Shown here in pieces: positions 8,239 through 16,936 of a stretch of 64,000 bases of DNA. The translations under genes were made by a program, and so were the position numbers. The first letter of the stretch is position 1. Every line of letters starts with the position of its first letter. Source of the DNA: Planctomycetota bacterium (GTDB lineage Bacteria; Planctomycetota; UBA1135; GCA-002686595); assembly GCA_023150475.1 (NCBI GenBank), contig JAKLKU010000011.1:124001-188000 (forward strand), written 5' to 3'. The notes under the pieces are model-generated. The model was given only the letters and a program-made list of their open reading frames with translations, ran no database searches and was not told the origin of the DNA.

Positions 8239-9242
8239 TCGCGGACGCGGATGCCGCGCTCGTAGAACCCGCTGAGCTCGGCGTCGCGCGTGCCGTCGGG
8301 CCGGCGGTGCTCCCAGTTCCCTTCCGCGAGCCCGTCGACGTACACGCCGCGCGCTTTCGGCGTCCCGTTCGCATACCAGCTCTCGTATTCGCCGTGCACG
8401 ACGCCGGCGCGGTAGGCGCAGCGTCGCGCGAGCTCGCCGTTCGCGTGGAACAACTCCGTCGTGCCTTCGAGCGTGTCCGCGACGTACTCGCGCCGGTTCT
8501 CCAACGTCCCGTCTGGGAACCAGTTCGTCCAGACGCCGTGCTTCTGCCCGCTGACGAACGTCCCTTCGCCGTGCAACGCGCCGGAACGATGCCATTGCCG
8601 CGCGGCGCCTTCCAATCGTCCCCGCCGCCAAGGACGTTCGACGCGCAGCCCGCCGTCGTCGAACCATTCGCGTTCGACGCCGTCCTTCTCGCCGCGCACG
8701 AACGTCGACGCTGTCCACGGTCGTCCGTCGGGATGGAACGTGCGCCATTCGCCGTCGCGCACGTCGTCCTGGAACGTGCCTTCCTCCACGATGCAGCCGT
8801 TCACGTCGAACGAGCGAGCGAGGCCGTGTTTGGCGCCCGAGCGGTACGTGACGACGAGCTCCGGCGTGCCGTCGGAGCGCCACGAGCTCCACGTCGCCTC
8901 GCGCTTTCCGTCGACGTACTCGCCGGCGACGGCGAGCACACCGTTCGGATGATGCTCGAGCCACGCACCATGCGCGACATCGGCGCGCCAGTGCGTCGAC
9001 GTCTTCGTGCGACCGCCAGGCCACGTCGTGCGCCACTCGCCATGTTTCGCGCCGCGTTCGAACGCACCGCTCGCGCTCGCGCCGTCGGCCGCCGTCCACG
9101 ACCAGGTCCCGTCAGGCACCTCGTCGACGAGGACTCCCCGCCAGCCGCCGGCCGCGAAGTCCCTCTCGGCGCGAGCGCCATCGCAGCTCGCGACGAACGC
9201 GGCTGCCGCGAACGTCGCCGTGACTCGCAGGGGTACCGACAT
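8235..9242 (-). CDS. Lipoprotein or secreted protein with YwqK/MORN-like repeats
   Basis: A 335-residue protein read from the ATG at 9242. The N-terminus (MSVPLRVTATFAAAAFVASC) is a lipoprotein-type signal with Cys about residue 20. The rest is about a dozen repeats of roughly 23 residues with the core HGxWxxxxxxGxxxxxxxYxxG (for example KHGEWRTTWPGGRTK, VHGEYESWYANGTPK). This pattern matches the MORN/YwqK-like family, which folds as extended beta hairpins. The YwqK 'antitoxin' label is only a database name, and no toxin is nearby. It diverges from the SGNH hydrolase at 9281. Confidence 0.8.
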   Translation of the reverse strand: MSVPLRVTATFAAAAFVASCDGARAERDFAAGGWRGVLVDEVPDGTWSWTAADGASASGAFERGAKHGEWRTTWPGGRTKTSTHWRADVAHGAWLEHHPNGVLAVAGEYVDGKREATWSSWRSDGTPELVVTYRSGAKHGLARSFDVNGCIVEEGTFQDDVRDGEWRTFHPDGRPWTASTFVRGEKDGVEREWFDDGGLRVERPWRRGRLEGAARQWHRSGALHGEGTFVSGQKHGVWTNWFPDGTLENRREYVADTLEGTTELFHANGELARRCAYRAGVVHGEYESWYANGTPKARGVYVDGLAEGNWEHRRPDGTRDAELSGFYERGIRVRD

Positions 9243-9268
9243 GGATCGCAGGCTCGGCGCGTGATGGA

Positions 9269-9274
9269 TACAGT
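9269..9274 (+). promoter_or_regulatory. TAnnnT -10 box, likely leaderless start
   Basis: TACAGT lies exactly 6 bases before the ATG at 9281, and there is no Shine-Dalgarno. A -10 box this close puts the transcript start at or within a base or two of the ATG. Confidence 0.45.
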
Positions 9275-9280
9275 CCGAGG

Positions 9281-10510
9281 ATGCGCGCGGAGCGCCGCTC
9301 AGTCTACCTGCCTCGCATCTTGGCGCTGGCGCTCGGCGTCGTGCTCGGCGCCATCTTGCTCGCGGTCTTCGTCGCGTTGCGAGACGAGCGCGCGCGGACG
9401 TCGTCGGAGCTCGTCGATCGGCGCCTCGAGACGACGCTGACCACCGCGTTGCGCTCGGTCGGGCCGCGTGGGCTCGCACTCGACGGCGACGGAGGTCCTG
9501 GGGGCGCGGAGCGTCGCCTGAGCGAAGCCGAAGTCGCCGCGTTCGTACCGGGGCTCCGCGCCGGACTGCAGAGCAGCGGTGTGTTCGTCTACGACGCCGA
9601 GACGTTCTACCGCGCGGCGCCGCAGCGCGTCGAGAGGTACGTCTGGCCCGAACACCCGCGTGGAGCTTGGACGAGTGCGACGAACAGCGACGGCGCACGA
9701 GAGGACCACGAGCTCGGCGCGATCGGCGCAAGGCGGCTCGTCGTCGTCGCCGGTGATTCACAGACCGAGGGTATGTGCGACAACGTGGACACGTTCTGTT
9801 CGGACGTGGAGCGCCGGCTCGAACGCGAACACGGGCTGAAGGTCGAGCTCTACGACACCGGCTTGTCCGGTTACACGTTCCAGAACTACGCCGGAGTGCT
9901 GCGCCGCTACGCCGATCGAGGACCGGAGGTCTTCGTCACGGTGGTCTACGGCGGCAACGATTTCGTCGAGGCCGTGCGGTTGGAGCGGGTGCTGCGACGT
10001 GAAGCACGACCCGCGGCCGGAGCGGACTACGACGCGCGACTCGTTCGTGCGCGCGAGCTCAGCACGGTCGCGTTCTCGCAGGGGCTGAACCAACTGCTGT
10101 ACTTCCAGGAACGGCCGTCGGACGTCGAGCTCGCGTTCGACGCCGCGCGCGACTCGTTCGAGGAGATCGCGGCTCGGTGTCGCGAACAGGGCGTCGTTTG
10201 GATCCTCGTGTACCTGCCGACGCCGCTCGAGCTCGACCGCGAACCATGGAGTGGGATCGTGCGCGGCGCGCGGGAACGGCTCGGAATCGACGCTGCGGAC
10301 CTGGCCCGCATCAGTGAGCTCGTCGAACGGTCGCTCGGTGTGGCGCGTGCGCTCGGAGCGACCGTGCTCGACCTGCGTCCGGCGCTCGCGGCGGCGCGGG
10401 AACGGTGCTTCTGGTCGGAGTTGCACCTCGACCTCGACGGTCACGCGCTCGTCGGCGCGGAGCTCGCTCCGGCGGTGCTCGCCGCGCTCGGTCCTCGAAC
10501 TGAGCGCTGA
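9281..10510 (+). CDS. Membrane-anchored SGNH/GDSL-family hydrolase
   Basis: A 409-residue protein with an N-terminal membrane anchor (about residues 12-33, LALALGVVLGAILLAVFVAL) and a Rossmann-like SGNH domain from about residue 150. Block I is VVVAGDSQTEG with the catalytic Ser at 160. Block III is YGGNDF with Asn about 226, and the C-terminal block is LHLDLDGHALV, which supplies the Asp-His pair. The family hydrolyses esters and acetyl groups, often on cell-surface glycans, so an extracytoplasmic acyl- or acetylesterase is plausible; the substrate is unknown. It converges tightly (13 bases) on the protease gene downstream. Confidence 0.82.
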   Translation: MRAERRSVYLPRILALALGVVLGAILLAVFVALRDERARTSSELVDRRLETTLTTALRSVGPRGLALDGDGGPGGAERRLSEAEVAAFVPGLRAGLQSSGVFVYDAETFYRAAPQRVERYVWPEHPRGAWTSATNSDGAREDHELGAIGARRLVVVAGDSQTEGMCDNVDTFCSDVERRLEREHGLKVELYDTGLSGYTFQNYAGVLRRYADRGPEVFVTVVYGGNDFVEAVRLERVLRREARPAAGADYDARLVRARELSTVAFSQGLNQLLYFQERPSDVELAFDAARDSFEEIAARCREQGVVWILVYLPTPLELDREPWSGIVRGARERLGIDAADLARISELVERSLGVARALGATVLDLRPALAAARERCFWSELHLDLDGHALVGAELAPAVLAALGPRTER

Positions 10511-10523
10511 CGCCGCGCTTCGT

Positions 10524-11717
10524 TCAGTGCTGCGCGGAAGCCGTCGTCACGGCGCTTTCGACACGCGCCGAGTCGTTCGTCGCCGGAGCGTTCGCCAGTC
10601 CCTCGCGTTCGAGCCAGTCGTAGACCGAGAGCAGCGGCGTCGCGAGGCCCATGTGGGGCACGATCGTCGAGCGCAGCGAACCGTGGGTGTAGATCTTCGA
10701 GAAGATCGCGAGCAGCTCGTGCGAGTCCACGTCGAAGATGCCGCCGCCCGAGTTGCCGATGTACGTCGGCGCGCTGACCATCCAGTAGTGAGTGCCTTCG
10801 ACGACGTGGTCGATCGCCGCGACTTCGCCGCGCGTCGGGATCGGATCGTTGCCGAGCGGGCAGCCGACCGCGTACACGCCGTCGAAGATCTTCGCGCTCG
10901 CGAGCCGTTCGCGTGTCGCGAGCCGCGCGCCGCAGGGCACGACCGTCGTGCAATCCAAGACGAGCAACGCGACGTCGAGCTCGACGTCGTGGGCGACGAG
11001 CTTCGCCGTCTCGTGCCGCAAACTGCCTCCCGGCAAGTAGATCTTCACGGGCACCGGCTCGTCGGTGCGGTCCGGCGAACCGTAGATGTCTCGCACGACG
11101 TGCCACGCGGTCAGCATGTGCGTACGCCAGCGTTCGCCGTCGCCGATTCGCCGTGACTCGAGCAGCACGCCGCTGCCGACCGTCGAGTCACCGGCGAGCT
11201 GCACGACCGGTCCGACGAGCTCGTCCCACATCCTCGACCGATCCGCTTCCGCGGCGAGCTGCCGGTCGAGTCGCTCGAGGCGCGCACGGTCCTCGCTCGC
11301 GAGCCGAGCCGTGGTCGAAGTGATCTCGTCGAGCGAGCGCCAACGCTCTTCCAGACCGACGCGCAGCTCGTCGAGTCGCGAGTTGATCGACGGTTCGAGC
11401 ACGTCCCATTGCGTCTCCCAGTTCGAGAGCAGCGACCCTTGCGCGTCCAGTCGGCAGTCCGCGTCCGACAGCTTCGCTTCGAGCGCGAGCACGCGTTGCG
11501 CGAGTTCGACCTTCGCGCGATCACGCTCGATGCGGCGCTTCGCGTCGGCGAGTTGGGCGCCGACTTCGTCGAGCTCACTCTCCAGTGCCGCGACTTCCGC
11601 GGGGTCGGCGCGAGGCGTGCGCGAAACTTGCTCGAGTTCGACGCGCAGCCGCCAGAGCTCTTGCGCGCCGCACCACGCGGCGAGCACGAAACCGGTCGGG
11701 AGGAGAAGGCGCTTCAT
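10524..11717 (-). CDS. Secreted trypsin-like serine protease with coiled-coil N-terminus
   Basis: A 397-residue protein. Residues 1-18 are a signal peptide or anchor. Residues about 22-165 are strongly charged and helical (coiled coil). Residues about 170-365 form a chymotrypsin-fold protease with the catalytic triad His206 (TAWHVVRD), Asp248 (ELDVALL) and Ser323 (IGNSGGGIF). It resembles the DegP/HtrA protease domain, but I see no PDZ domain; the coiled coil may provide oligomerisation instead. The gene is alone between the SGNH gene, on which it converges, and the hairpin-rich gap upstream. Confidence 0.85.
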   Translation of the reverse strand: MKRLLLPTGFVLAAWCGAQELWRLRVELEQVSRTPRADPAEVAALESELDEVGAQLADAKRRIERDRAKVELAQRVLALEAKLSDADCRLDAQGSLLSNWETQWDVLEPSINSRLDELRVGLEERWRSLDEITSTTARLASEDRARLERLDRQLAAEADRSRMWDELVGPVVQLAGDSTVGSGVLLESRRIGDGERWRTHMLTAWHVVRDIYGSPDRTDEPVPVKIYLPGGSLRHETAKLVAHDVELDVALLVLDCTTVVPCGARLATRERLASAKIFDGVYAVGCPLGNDPIPTRGEVAAIDHVVEGTHYWMVSAPTYIGNSGGGIFDVDSHELLAIFSKIYTHGSLRSTIVPHMGLATPLLSVYDWLEREGLANAPATNDSARVESAVTTASAQH

Positions 11718-11925
11718 CGGTGTCCGTCGGGGTGCGAACGACGCGCGCGCGCGCCCCGAGATCGAGGTGCTCCGCCCGCGACGCTCGCCCTATCGGCGGC
11801 GTCGCTCGGGCCCGATGAGACGGGCTCGGCAAAACCGCGTAGCCGACGACTTTCCGCCGCCGGTCAGACGGGGACCGAGATCGCAATGCTTTGCGGATCA
11901 AGGACTTCGGAAAGAAGTTCCAAAT

Positions 11926-11990
11926 GTGTCCACGGACTGTCCACAGCGCTGCCGGACTCTCCACCGCACTTCTCCACGCGCTGTGGAGAA
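11926..11990. promoter_or_regulatory. Cluster of five TCCAC (DnaA-box-like) motifs
   Basis: Five TCCAC cores occur within 65 bases, at 11929-11933, 11940-11944, 11960-11964 and 11973-11977 on the plus strand and 11983-11987 on the minus strand. The best, TTCTCCACA on the minus strand (11982-11990), differs from the E. coli DnaA box TTATCCACA at one base. An A-rich stretch lies just before them (11900-11925). No dnaA, dnaN or gidA gene is in the window. Confidence 0.3.
11970..11990 (-). terminator. Hairpin just after cyclophilin gene
   Basis: TTCTCCAC and GTGGAGAA form a perfect 8-bp stem with loop GCGCT, 5 bases past the stop at 11996. No T-run follows. The same sequence supplies two of the TCCAC motifs, so terminator and protein-binding readings compete. 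Confidence 0.4.
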
Positions 11991-11995
11991 CGCCG

Positions 11996-14257
11996 TCAGC
12001 GCCCGCGATCGACGATCGTCACGCGTTCGATGCGATCGCCGACCTCGATCGTGTCGAGCGCGTCGAAGCCCTCGCGCAGTTCCCCGAAGATCGTGTACCG
12101 CCCGTCGAGGTGAGGCGTCTCGCGGTGCGTGACGAAGAACTGACTGCCGCCCGAGTCGAGGTCGTCGTTGCGCGGCATGCCGAGCGAACCACGCACGTAC
12201 TTGCGAGGTCCGATCTCGTGGCGCAGCGAGTCTTGCGGAATCGGCTCGCCGCGCGCGTGGAGCTCGCGGGCGTTCGCCTTGACGCGGAATGTCGTCCCGC
12301 CGTTGCCGTCGCCGCGATAGTCACCGCCTTGGATGACGAAGTCGGGCACGACTCGATGGAAGCCGAGGCCGTCGTAGTACCCACGTTCGGCGAGCGTGAG
12401 GAAGTTGTGCACGTGGTACGGCGCTTCGTCGGGGAAGAGCTCGAAACGCATGGTCCCGCGATTCGTCACGACGTCGACGATCGGATGCCGTTCGTAGCGG
12501 GGCAGCTCGATCGCCGCGATCGGCGTGACCGGCGCGTGCTTCGTCGGGTCGGCGTCGAACAGAGCGAGCTTCTCCGGGGAGAGCTTCGCGAGCTCGGCGC
12601 GCGCGACCGAACGAACGTATGGTTCCGGTGCGATCAAACCGCGCTCGAGCAGCGCGACGGCGTCTACGCCGCCGACCTTCGCCCCGACCTTCGCGGCGAT
12701 CTTCGCGGCGAGCTTCAGTGCGTTGAAGCGCACTTCGGGCGCGATGTCGCCGGTCGAATGGTCGAACGCCCAAGCGACGTGCTCGAGGTCGCTCGCATCG
12801 GGTTGGCTGTCGAGTGTGCCGAGGGCGGCGAGCCGCAGGCCGTTGTCGGGGTGATAGAGGAGCTCGTGCAGCACCTCGCGATACTCGGGTCGCAGTTGAT
12901 CGACCAGCGCTTCGATCGCCGCGCTCGCGACGATCACGTTCGGATGGCGGAGGTAAGTCGGGATCAAACGATCGAACAGCGCGCTCGGAGCCCACGCCAA
13001 CCCGCGTGCGATGCCGGCGAGAGCGATCGGGTCGTCTTCGGAGAGCGGTTGCGTCGAGAGCAGCGTCTCGTACGGACGCTGCCGCGGAACGAGATCCTCC
13101 GAGTCCTTCATCAAGCGGGCGTAGATGCGCAGTTGCGCCTCTCGGCCGGCCGCCCAGACGAAAGGCGAAGCTTCGTAGTCGACCAACGCGCCCGACCCTT
13201 CGTGCACGATCCAGGCCCACGCCGAGAGCAACGTCAGCGTGTCCCGCGTCGTCGCGATCCACTCGCCGACCACCTTCCAGGTCGAGTAGCGGACGTTGGC
13301 GTTCGTGTTGGAGAGCGGGTTTCCCGGCGTGTGCTCCTCGTCGACCGACGTCTTGAAGATCGGCACGGCTTCGCAGATCACGCGCCAGTCGTGATCGTCG
13401 GTGCGCGCGAGGAGGATCGCGCTCGTCGTCGTCGCGTCGAGCATGTTCAACGATCCGGCGGCGACCAATGCAACCAGACCGCGGACCGCGAAGATGCGCT
13501 GCCGCGGATCCAACGACGTTGCGAATCGCTGGAAGACCGTCACGGCGTCGGCGCTCTTGCGCCGATCGAGCGCGAACAACGCGTACGTGATCACGTTCGC
13601 GTCGGTCTCCTTCTCGAGGTGCGCGACGAGCGTGCGATCGACTTTCGTCGCGTTCGGCTCCTTCGTCGACCAACGCGCCGCGCCTTGAGCGGCTTCGAGA
13701 CGCACGCGCGGATCGGCATCGGCGAGCGCCGCGAGCACTTCCTCGCGACGTTCGGGCGCATCCAGCTTCGACGCGGCTTCCACGGCGCGCGCGCGCACCA
13801 GGCCATCGGACTCGTGCTCGGCCTTGGTGCGGGCGATCAGCGCGTCGAACGCCGATTTGTCGCCGCGCATGCCGAGCGCGAACGCCGCTTCCGCTCGCAC
13901 GTTCGCGTCGCCGTCGTCGAGCAACTTCACGAGCGGGCCGAGCTCGCTCGTGAGCACGCGCCCGAGCGCGCGCGCCGCCCGAGCGCGGACAGGCGCGTCC
14001 GCGTGCGTCGCGAAGTTCGCCACCGACGGATGCCGCGCGTCCTCGAGCACGCGCAACTCGTCGAGCGCTCGTTCAGCGGGGACCGCGGGCGCCGCGGATG
14101 GGTGCTCCGGTGTCGCGCGCGACTCTTCGGGCACGACCGGTGTGGCGCCGGGCACCACGTCGGCGCGCCGTCCGGAGTCCGTCGCCTTGGGCGTCGAGCA
14201 CGCGCTCGTCACCCAGATCGCCAAAGCTGCCGCAAGAGAGATCGAAGTCGCGTTCAT
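11996..14257 (-). CDS. Lipoprotein with HEAT repeats and cyclophilin-type PPIase domain
   Basis: A 753-residue protein from the ATG at 14257. Residues 1-20 (MNATSISLAAALAIWVTSAC) form a lipoprotein signal with the lipobox Cys at residue 20. Residues about 60-560 are alpha-helical HEAT-like repeats (for example ARAARALGRVLTSELGPLVKLLDDGDANVRAEAAFALG). The C-terminal 170 residues are a cyclophilin peptidyl-prolyl isomerase domain (TNRGTMRFELFPDEAPYHVHNFL, GLGFHRVVPDFVIQGGD, LGMPRNDDLDSGGSQFFVTH, YTIFGEL). It would act on protein folding outside the cytoplasmic membrane, with the HEAT solenoid as the client or partner platform. HEAT-cyclophilin fusions occur in planctomycetes and Bacteroidetes. 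Confidence 0.9.
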   Translation of the reverse strand: MNATSISLAAALAIWVTSACSTPKATDSGRRADVVPGATPVVPEESRATPEHPSAAPAVPAERALDELRVLEDARHPSVANFATHADAPVRARAARALGRVLTSELGPLVKLLDDGDANVRAEAAFALGMRGDKSAFDALIARTKAEHESDGLVRARAVEAASKLDAPERREEVLAALADADPRVRLEAAQGAARWSTKEPNATKVDRTLVAHLEKETDANVITYALFALDRRKSADAVTVFQRFATSLDPRQRIFAVRGLVALVAAGSLNMLDATTTSAILLARTDDHDWRVICEAVPIFKTSVDEEHTPGNPLSNTNANVRYSTWKVVGEWIATTRDTLTLLSAWAWIVHEGSGALVDYEASPFVWAAGREAQLRIYARLMKDSEDLVPRQRPYETLLSTQPLSEDDPIALAGIARGLAWAPSALFDRLIPTYLRHPNVIVASAAIEALVDQLRPEYREVLHELLYHPDNGLRLAALGTLDSQPDASDLEHVAWAFDHSTGDIAPEVRFNALKLAAKIAAKVGAKVGGVDAVALLERGLIAPEPYVRSVARAELAKLSPEKLALFDADPTKHAPVTPIAAIELPRYERHPIVDVVTNRGTMRFELFPDEAPYHVHNFLTLAERGYYDGLGFHRVVPDFVIQGGDYRGDGNGGTTFRVKANARELHARGEPIPQDSLRHEIGPRKYVRGSLGMPRNDDLDSGGSQFFVTHRETPHLDGRYTIFGELREGFDALDTIEVGDRIERVTIVDRGR

Positions 14258-14301
14258 GGCTCGTTGAGCGGCGCAGGATACCGCTCGGCGAGGGGCAGAC
14301 G

Positions 14302-16833
14302 TCAACGTCGCGTCGCGTCGGCGAGGGCACGCGCGAGCGCGTCGGCCGGGAGCGTGACCAAGCTCTCCTCGGGCGCCTCGACGAGTGTCACCCACGGAGA
14401 ATCATCGAGCTCCAGCGCAAAACGTGCTCCGGAAGTGCGGTGCACGAGCAACGCGCCGCGCAGGCAGTATTGACCGAGGTGCGAAACCGTCGCTTCGGCG
14501 CGGTCGATCTGCGTGAACACGAGCGCAACGTCGTCGCTGAAGACGCCGGCGAGATCGTCGCCGCAGTACGTGAGCTCGACGGCGAGTGCGAGATCGGCGC
14601 CGGCGGCGCCCAGTGACGGACCGCGCACCACGATCCGTCTGCCGAGCGGCAGCGCGAGTTTCCCGCCGCTCGTCACGCCCTTGAAGATCCTCGAGCTGCA
14701 GCCCGGCGCAGACGCGACGACATCGATGTTCGTGGAGAGCGACGGGAGCACTGCGATGCCAAGCGCGTTCGCGTCGACGTGGTGGACGTACTCCTCGCCG
14801 CGGATCTCACAGACGTTGCCTGCGCCGAGCGGTCGACCGTCTTCGTCGACCAATTCGAAACGGAACGAGTGCACACGCTCGCGCAGATCGATCGAGGCGA
14901 TCTCCGTCGTTTCGCCGGCGAGCAGCTCGATGCCTTCGAGGCGCGCGATCTCTTCGTCCTGGAAGAGCACCACGAGCGTCGCGAGCGCGAGTGGCACGGT
15001 GGTGATCTCGAACGGGCCCGACGCGTTCTCGTCCCAGTTCGCCCAGACACGGCTGCTGCCGTCCGCGGGATCCAGCGCGAAATCGATGTCGTCGGTGGTG
15101 AGGCCTTCGGGCCAGATCAGCTCACCGAGAAGCGCACTCGAGTCTCGCGGGTTCGGCAGCGTGATCACCACGTCGGTCGCACCGCGCGCGACTGGCTGGC
15201 GTCGCGTCCAATGGCTGTCGTTCGCTGCGCTTGCGGCCACCTCGAAGCGGTCGAACTCACTCGGCGCGCCCAAAGCGAACTGCGCGGCTTCGTTCGCGAG
15301 CCCGTACGCCCGGCCTGCGATCTGCCCGGCGGCATCGAGCCAGACCGCAGCGACCTCCGCGAGCGGCGCTGGCGAACCGTCGGGGAACGCGACGCGACCG
15401 GAGCACAGAAACGGATCGGCCTCGCAGACGACGTCGCCGACGTCGTACTCGTCGCGCGGCGCGATGTCTTGGACGGTGTGCCGTGCGGGCCACGACGCCC
15501 GACCGCGCAGCGGCGTGGCGCCGGGTTCGCGCGTGTCCACGCGCAACTCTCGAAGCTGTGGAGCCTGGGCCGAGTACCACGGGAGATAGATCTGGAACTC
15601 ACCGCTCGCGTCGATCGCGAGCGAATCGGCGAGTGTCCACTCGCGGCCTTCGATCTGGAGCACGGACAACCGCACTCGGGCGCTCAATGGTGCGCCGTCC
15701 GCGGTCATGAGCCGCCCACGAACACGTGGTTCCGCGCGAACGATCGGGATCTGGATCGTGACGAGTTCGCCCGCGGTGGTCGGACCCGGCACCAAGCGGT
15801 CCGTGAACTCCAGACCGTCGGTCCGGGCGCGAGCCGCGAGCTCGAGTCCGAGCCCGACACCTTCGAATCTCGCACGTCCGTCGTCGGACCACGCGACGAG
15901 CGTCGCTCGGCTCGCGAGTCCGAACGGCAGCGGGTCCGGCATGCGCTCGTCGAGTTCGAGCGAGAGTTTGGTCGGCACCGCGAGTGGTTCGCCGCGGGCG
16001 TCGGTGACTTGCAGCTCGACGGAACCAGTCGCTTCGAGTTGCAGCCGCAGCGGGGACGTCGGAGGCTCGTCGACGTCGAACTCGAGGAACTCGGGGATGC
16101 ATGCGGCGAGCGCAGAGGCTGCGCGCAGTCGGCCTTGCTCGTCTGGCGAGTGGTAGCCGAGCTCCTGGAACTCGACGCGTCCTCGCTCGTCCGTCGTCAG
16201 AGTCTCCACGTCCGTCCACGACCCGAGCTCGAACTCGAGGAGCGCGATTTCCACGTTCGCCGCGGGTGCGCCGCGAGAGTCGAGCACTTCGATCGTCACG
16301 CCGCGGTCGAGCACGAGTTCGACGAGCGCGTCGGTCGCGCCCGCGCCGACCCGAACTTCCCCGGCCAACCCGTTCGCCGTGGCCCAGATCGTGAGCGCTC
16401 GGCTCGGACTGACGACACGCACGCGGCCCGCAGAGTCGGCGACGATCTCGCGACCGAGCGCGGGACCGAGCCGCGACGCAGCGTCGCCGAACCGTACCGT
16501 GGCTGCTTCGAAGGCCTCTTCGTCGACGTCTTCGCGCTCGACGAAGACGTGCGCACCACCGAGCGGTGCCTGCGTGCGGCCGTCGACGACTTGGATCACG
16601 AGCTCCGTCGCGCGGGTGGGCGTCGTTGCGAGTGTCGAGGCGGCATTGCGGGCACTCGCCGCGGCGCCCGCATCCGTGTCCGCGAGAATCTCTTCCGTCG
16701 GGCGAGAATTCGTGGGCTCGCCAGCCGTTTCGAGCTTTGCGCGCTCGTCGCGCGAACTCGAGAGCACGAGGTAGAGCACCCACGCGATCGCGCCGGCGAT
16801 CACGACGAGCACGAGGCGTTTCACGTGCCGCAT
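14302..16833 (-). CDS. Single-pass membrane protein with carboxypeptidase-regulatory-like domains
   Basis: An 843-residue protein from the ATG at 16833 (MRHVKRLVLVVIAGAIAWVLYLVL); a TTG at 16857 would add 8 residues. One membrane helix spans residues about 6-23. The rest is extracytoplasmic and built from repeated beta-sandwich units typical of carboxypeptidase regulatory-like (transthyretin-fold) domains. Examples are ELVIQVVDGRTQAPLGGAHV, VTIEVLDSRGAPAANVEI, VELQVTDARGEPLAVPTKL and FRFELVDEDGRPLGAGNV. No enzymatic motif is visible. Probably a surface or periplasmic binding scaffold. A short broken relative lies at 46237-46560. Confidence 0.75.
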   Translation of the reverse strand: MRHVKRLVLVVIAGAIAWVLYLVLSSSRDERAKLETAGEPTNSRPTEEILADTDAGAAASARNAASTLATTPTRATELVIQVVDGRTQAPLGGAHVFVEREDVDEEAFEAATVRFGDAASRLGPALGREIVADSAGRVRVVSPSRALTIWATANGLAGEVRVGAGATDALVELVLDRGVTIEVLDSRGAPAANVEIALLEFELGSWTDVETLTTDERGRVEFQELGYHSPDEQGRLRAASALAACIPEFLEFDVDEPPTSPLRLQLEATGSVELQVTDARGEPLAVPTKLSLELDERMPDPLPFGLASRATLVAWSDDGRARFEGVGLGLELAARARTDGLEFTDRLVPGPTTAGELVTIQIPIVRAEPRVRGRLMTADGAPLSARVRLSVLQIEGREWTLADSLAIDASGEFQIYLPWYSAQAPQLRELRVDTREPGATPLRGRASWPARHTVQDIAPRDEYDVGDVVCEADPFLCSGRVAFPDGSPAPLAEVAAVWLDAAGQIAGRAYGLANEAAQFALGAPSEFDRFEVAASAANDSHWTRRQPVARGATDVVITLPNPRDSSALLGELIWPEGLTTDDIDFALDPADGSSRVWANWDENASGPFEITTVPLALATLVVLFQDEEIARLEGIELLAGETTEIASIDLRERVHSFRFELVDEDGRPLGAGNVCEIRGEEYVHHVDANALGIAVLPSLSTNIDVVASAPGCSSRIFKGVTSGGKLALPLGRRIVVRGPSLGAAGADLALAVELTYCGDDLAGVFSDDVALVFTQIDRAEATVSHLGQYCLRGALLVHRTSGARFALELDDSPWVTLVEAPEESLVTLPADALARALADATRR

Positions 16834-16861
16834 CGTAGGCGCGGGCTCGTCCGCCAAGAAG

Positions 16862-16894
16862 CCGCACGCGACGCCACGTTGGCGCCGCGTGCGG
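16862..16894 (-). terminator. Hairpin terminator after diheme gene
   Basis: CCGCACGCG-A-CGCC pairs with GGCG-C-CGCGTGCGG over 13 bp with one A-C mismatch, loop ACGTT. A smaller 6-bp hairpin lies at 16912-16928 (GCGCTC / GAGCGC), closer to the stop at 16937; either or both may terminate the minus-strand transcript. Confidence 0.55.
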
Positions 16895-16936
16895 GTCCGG
16901 GAGGGTTTCGAGCGCTCGATTCGAGCGCCGATTCGT

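Noticed and set aside
8235..9242. Toxin-antitoxin system suggested by the YwqK 'antitoxin' family name
   Set aside because: The repeats are MORN-like beta units on an exported protein and no toxin gene is adjacent.
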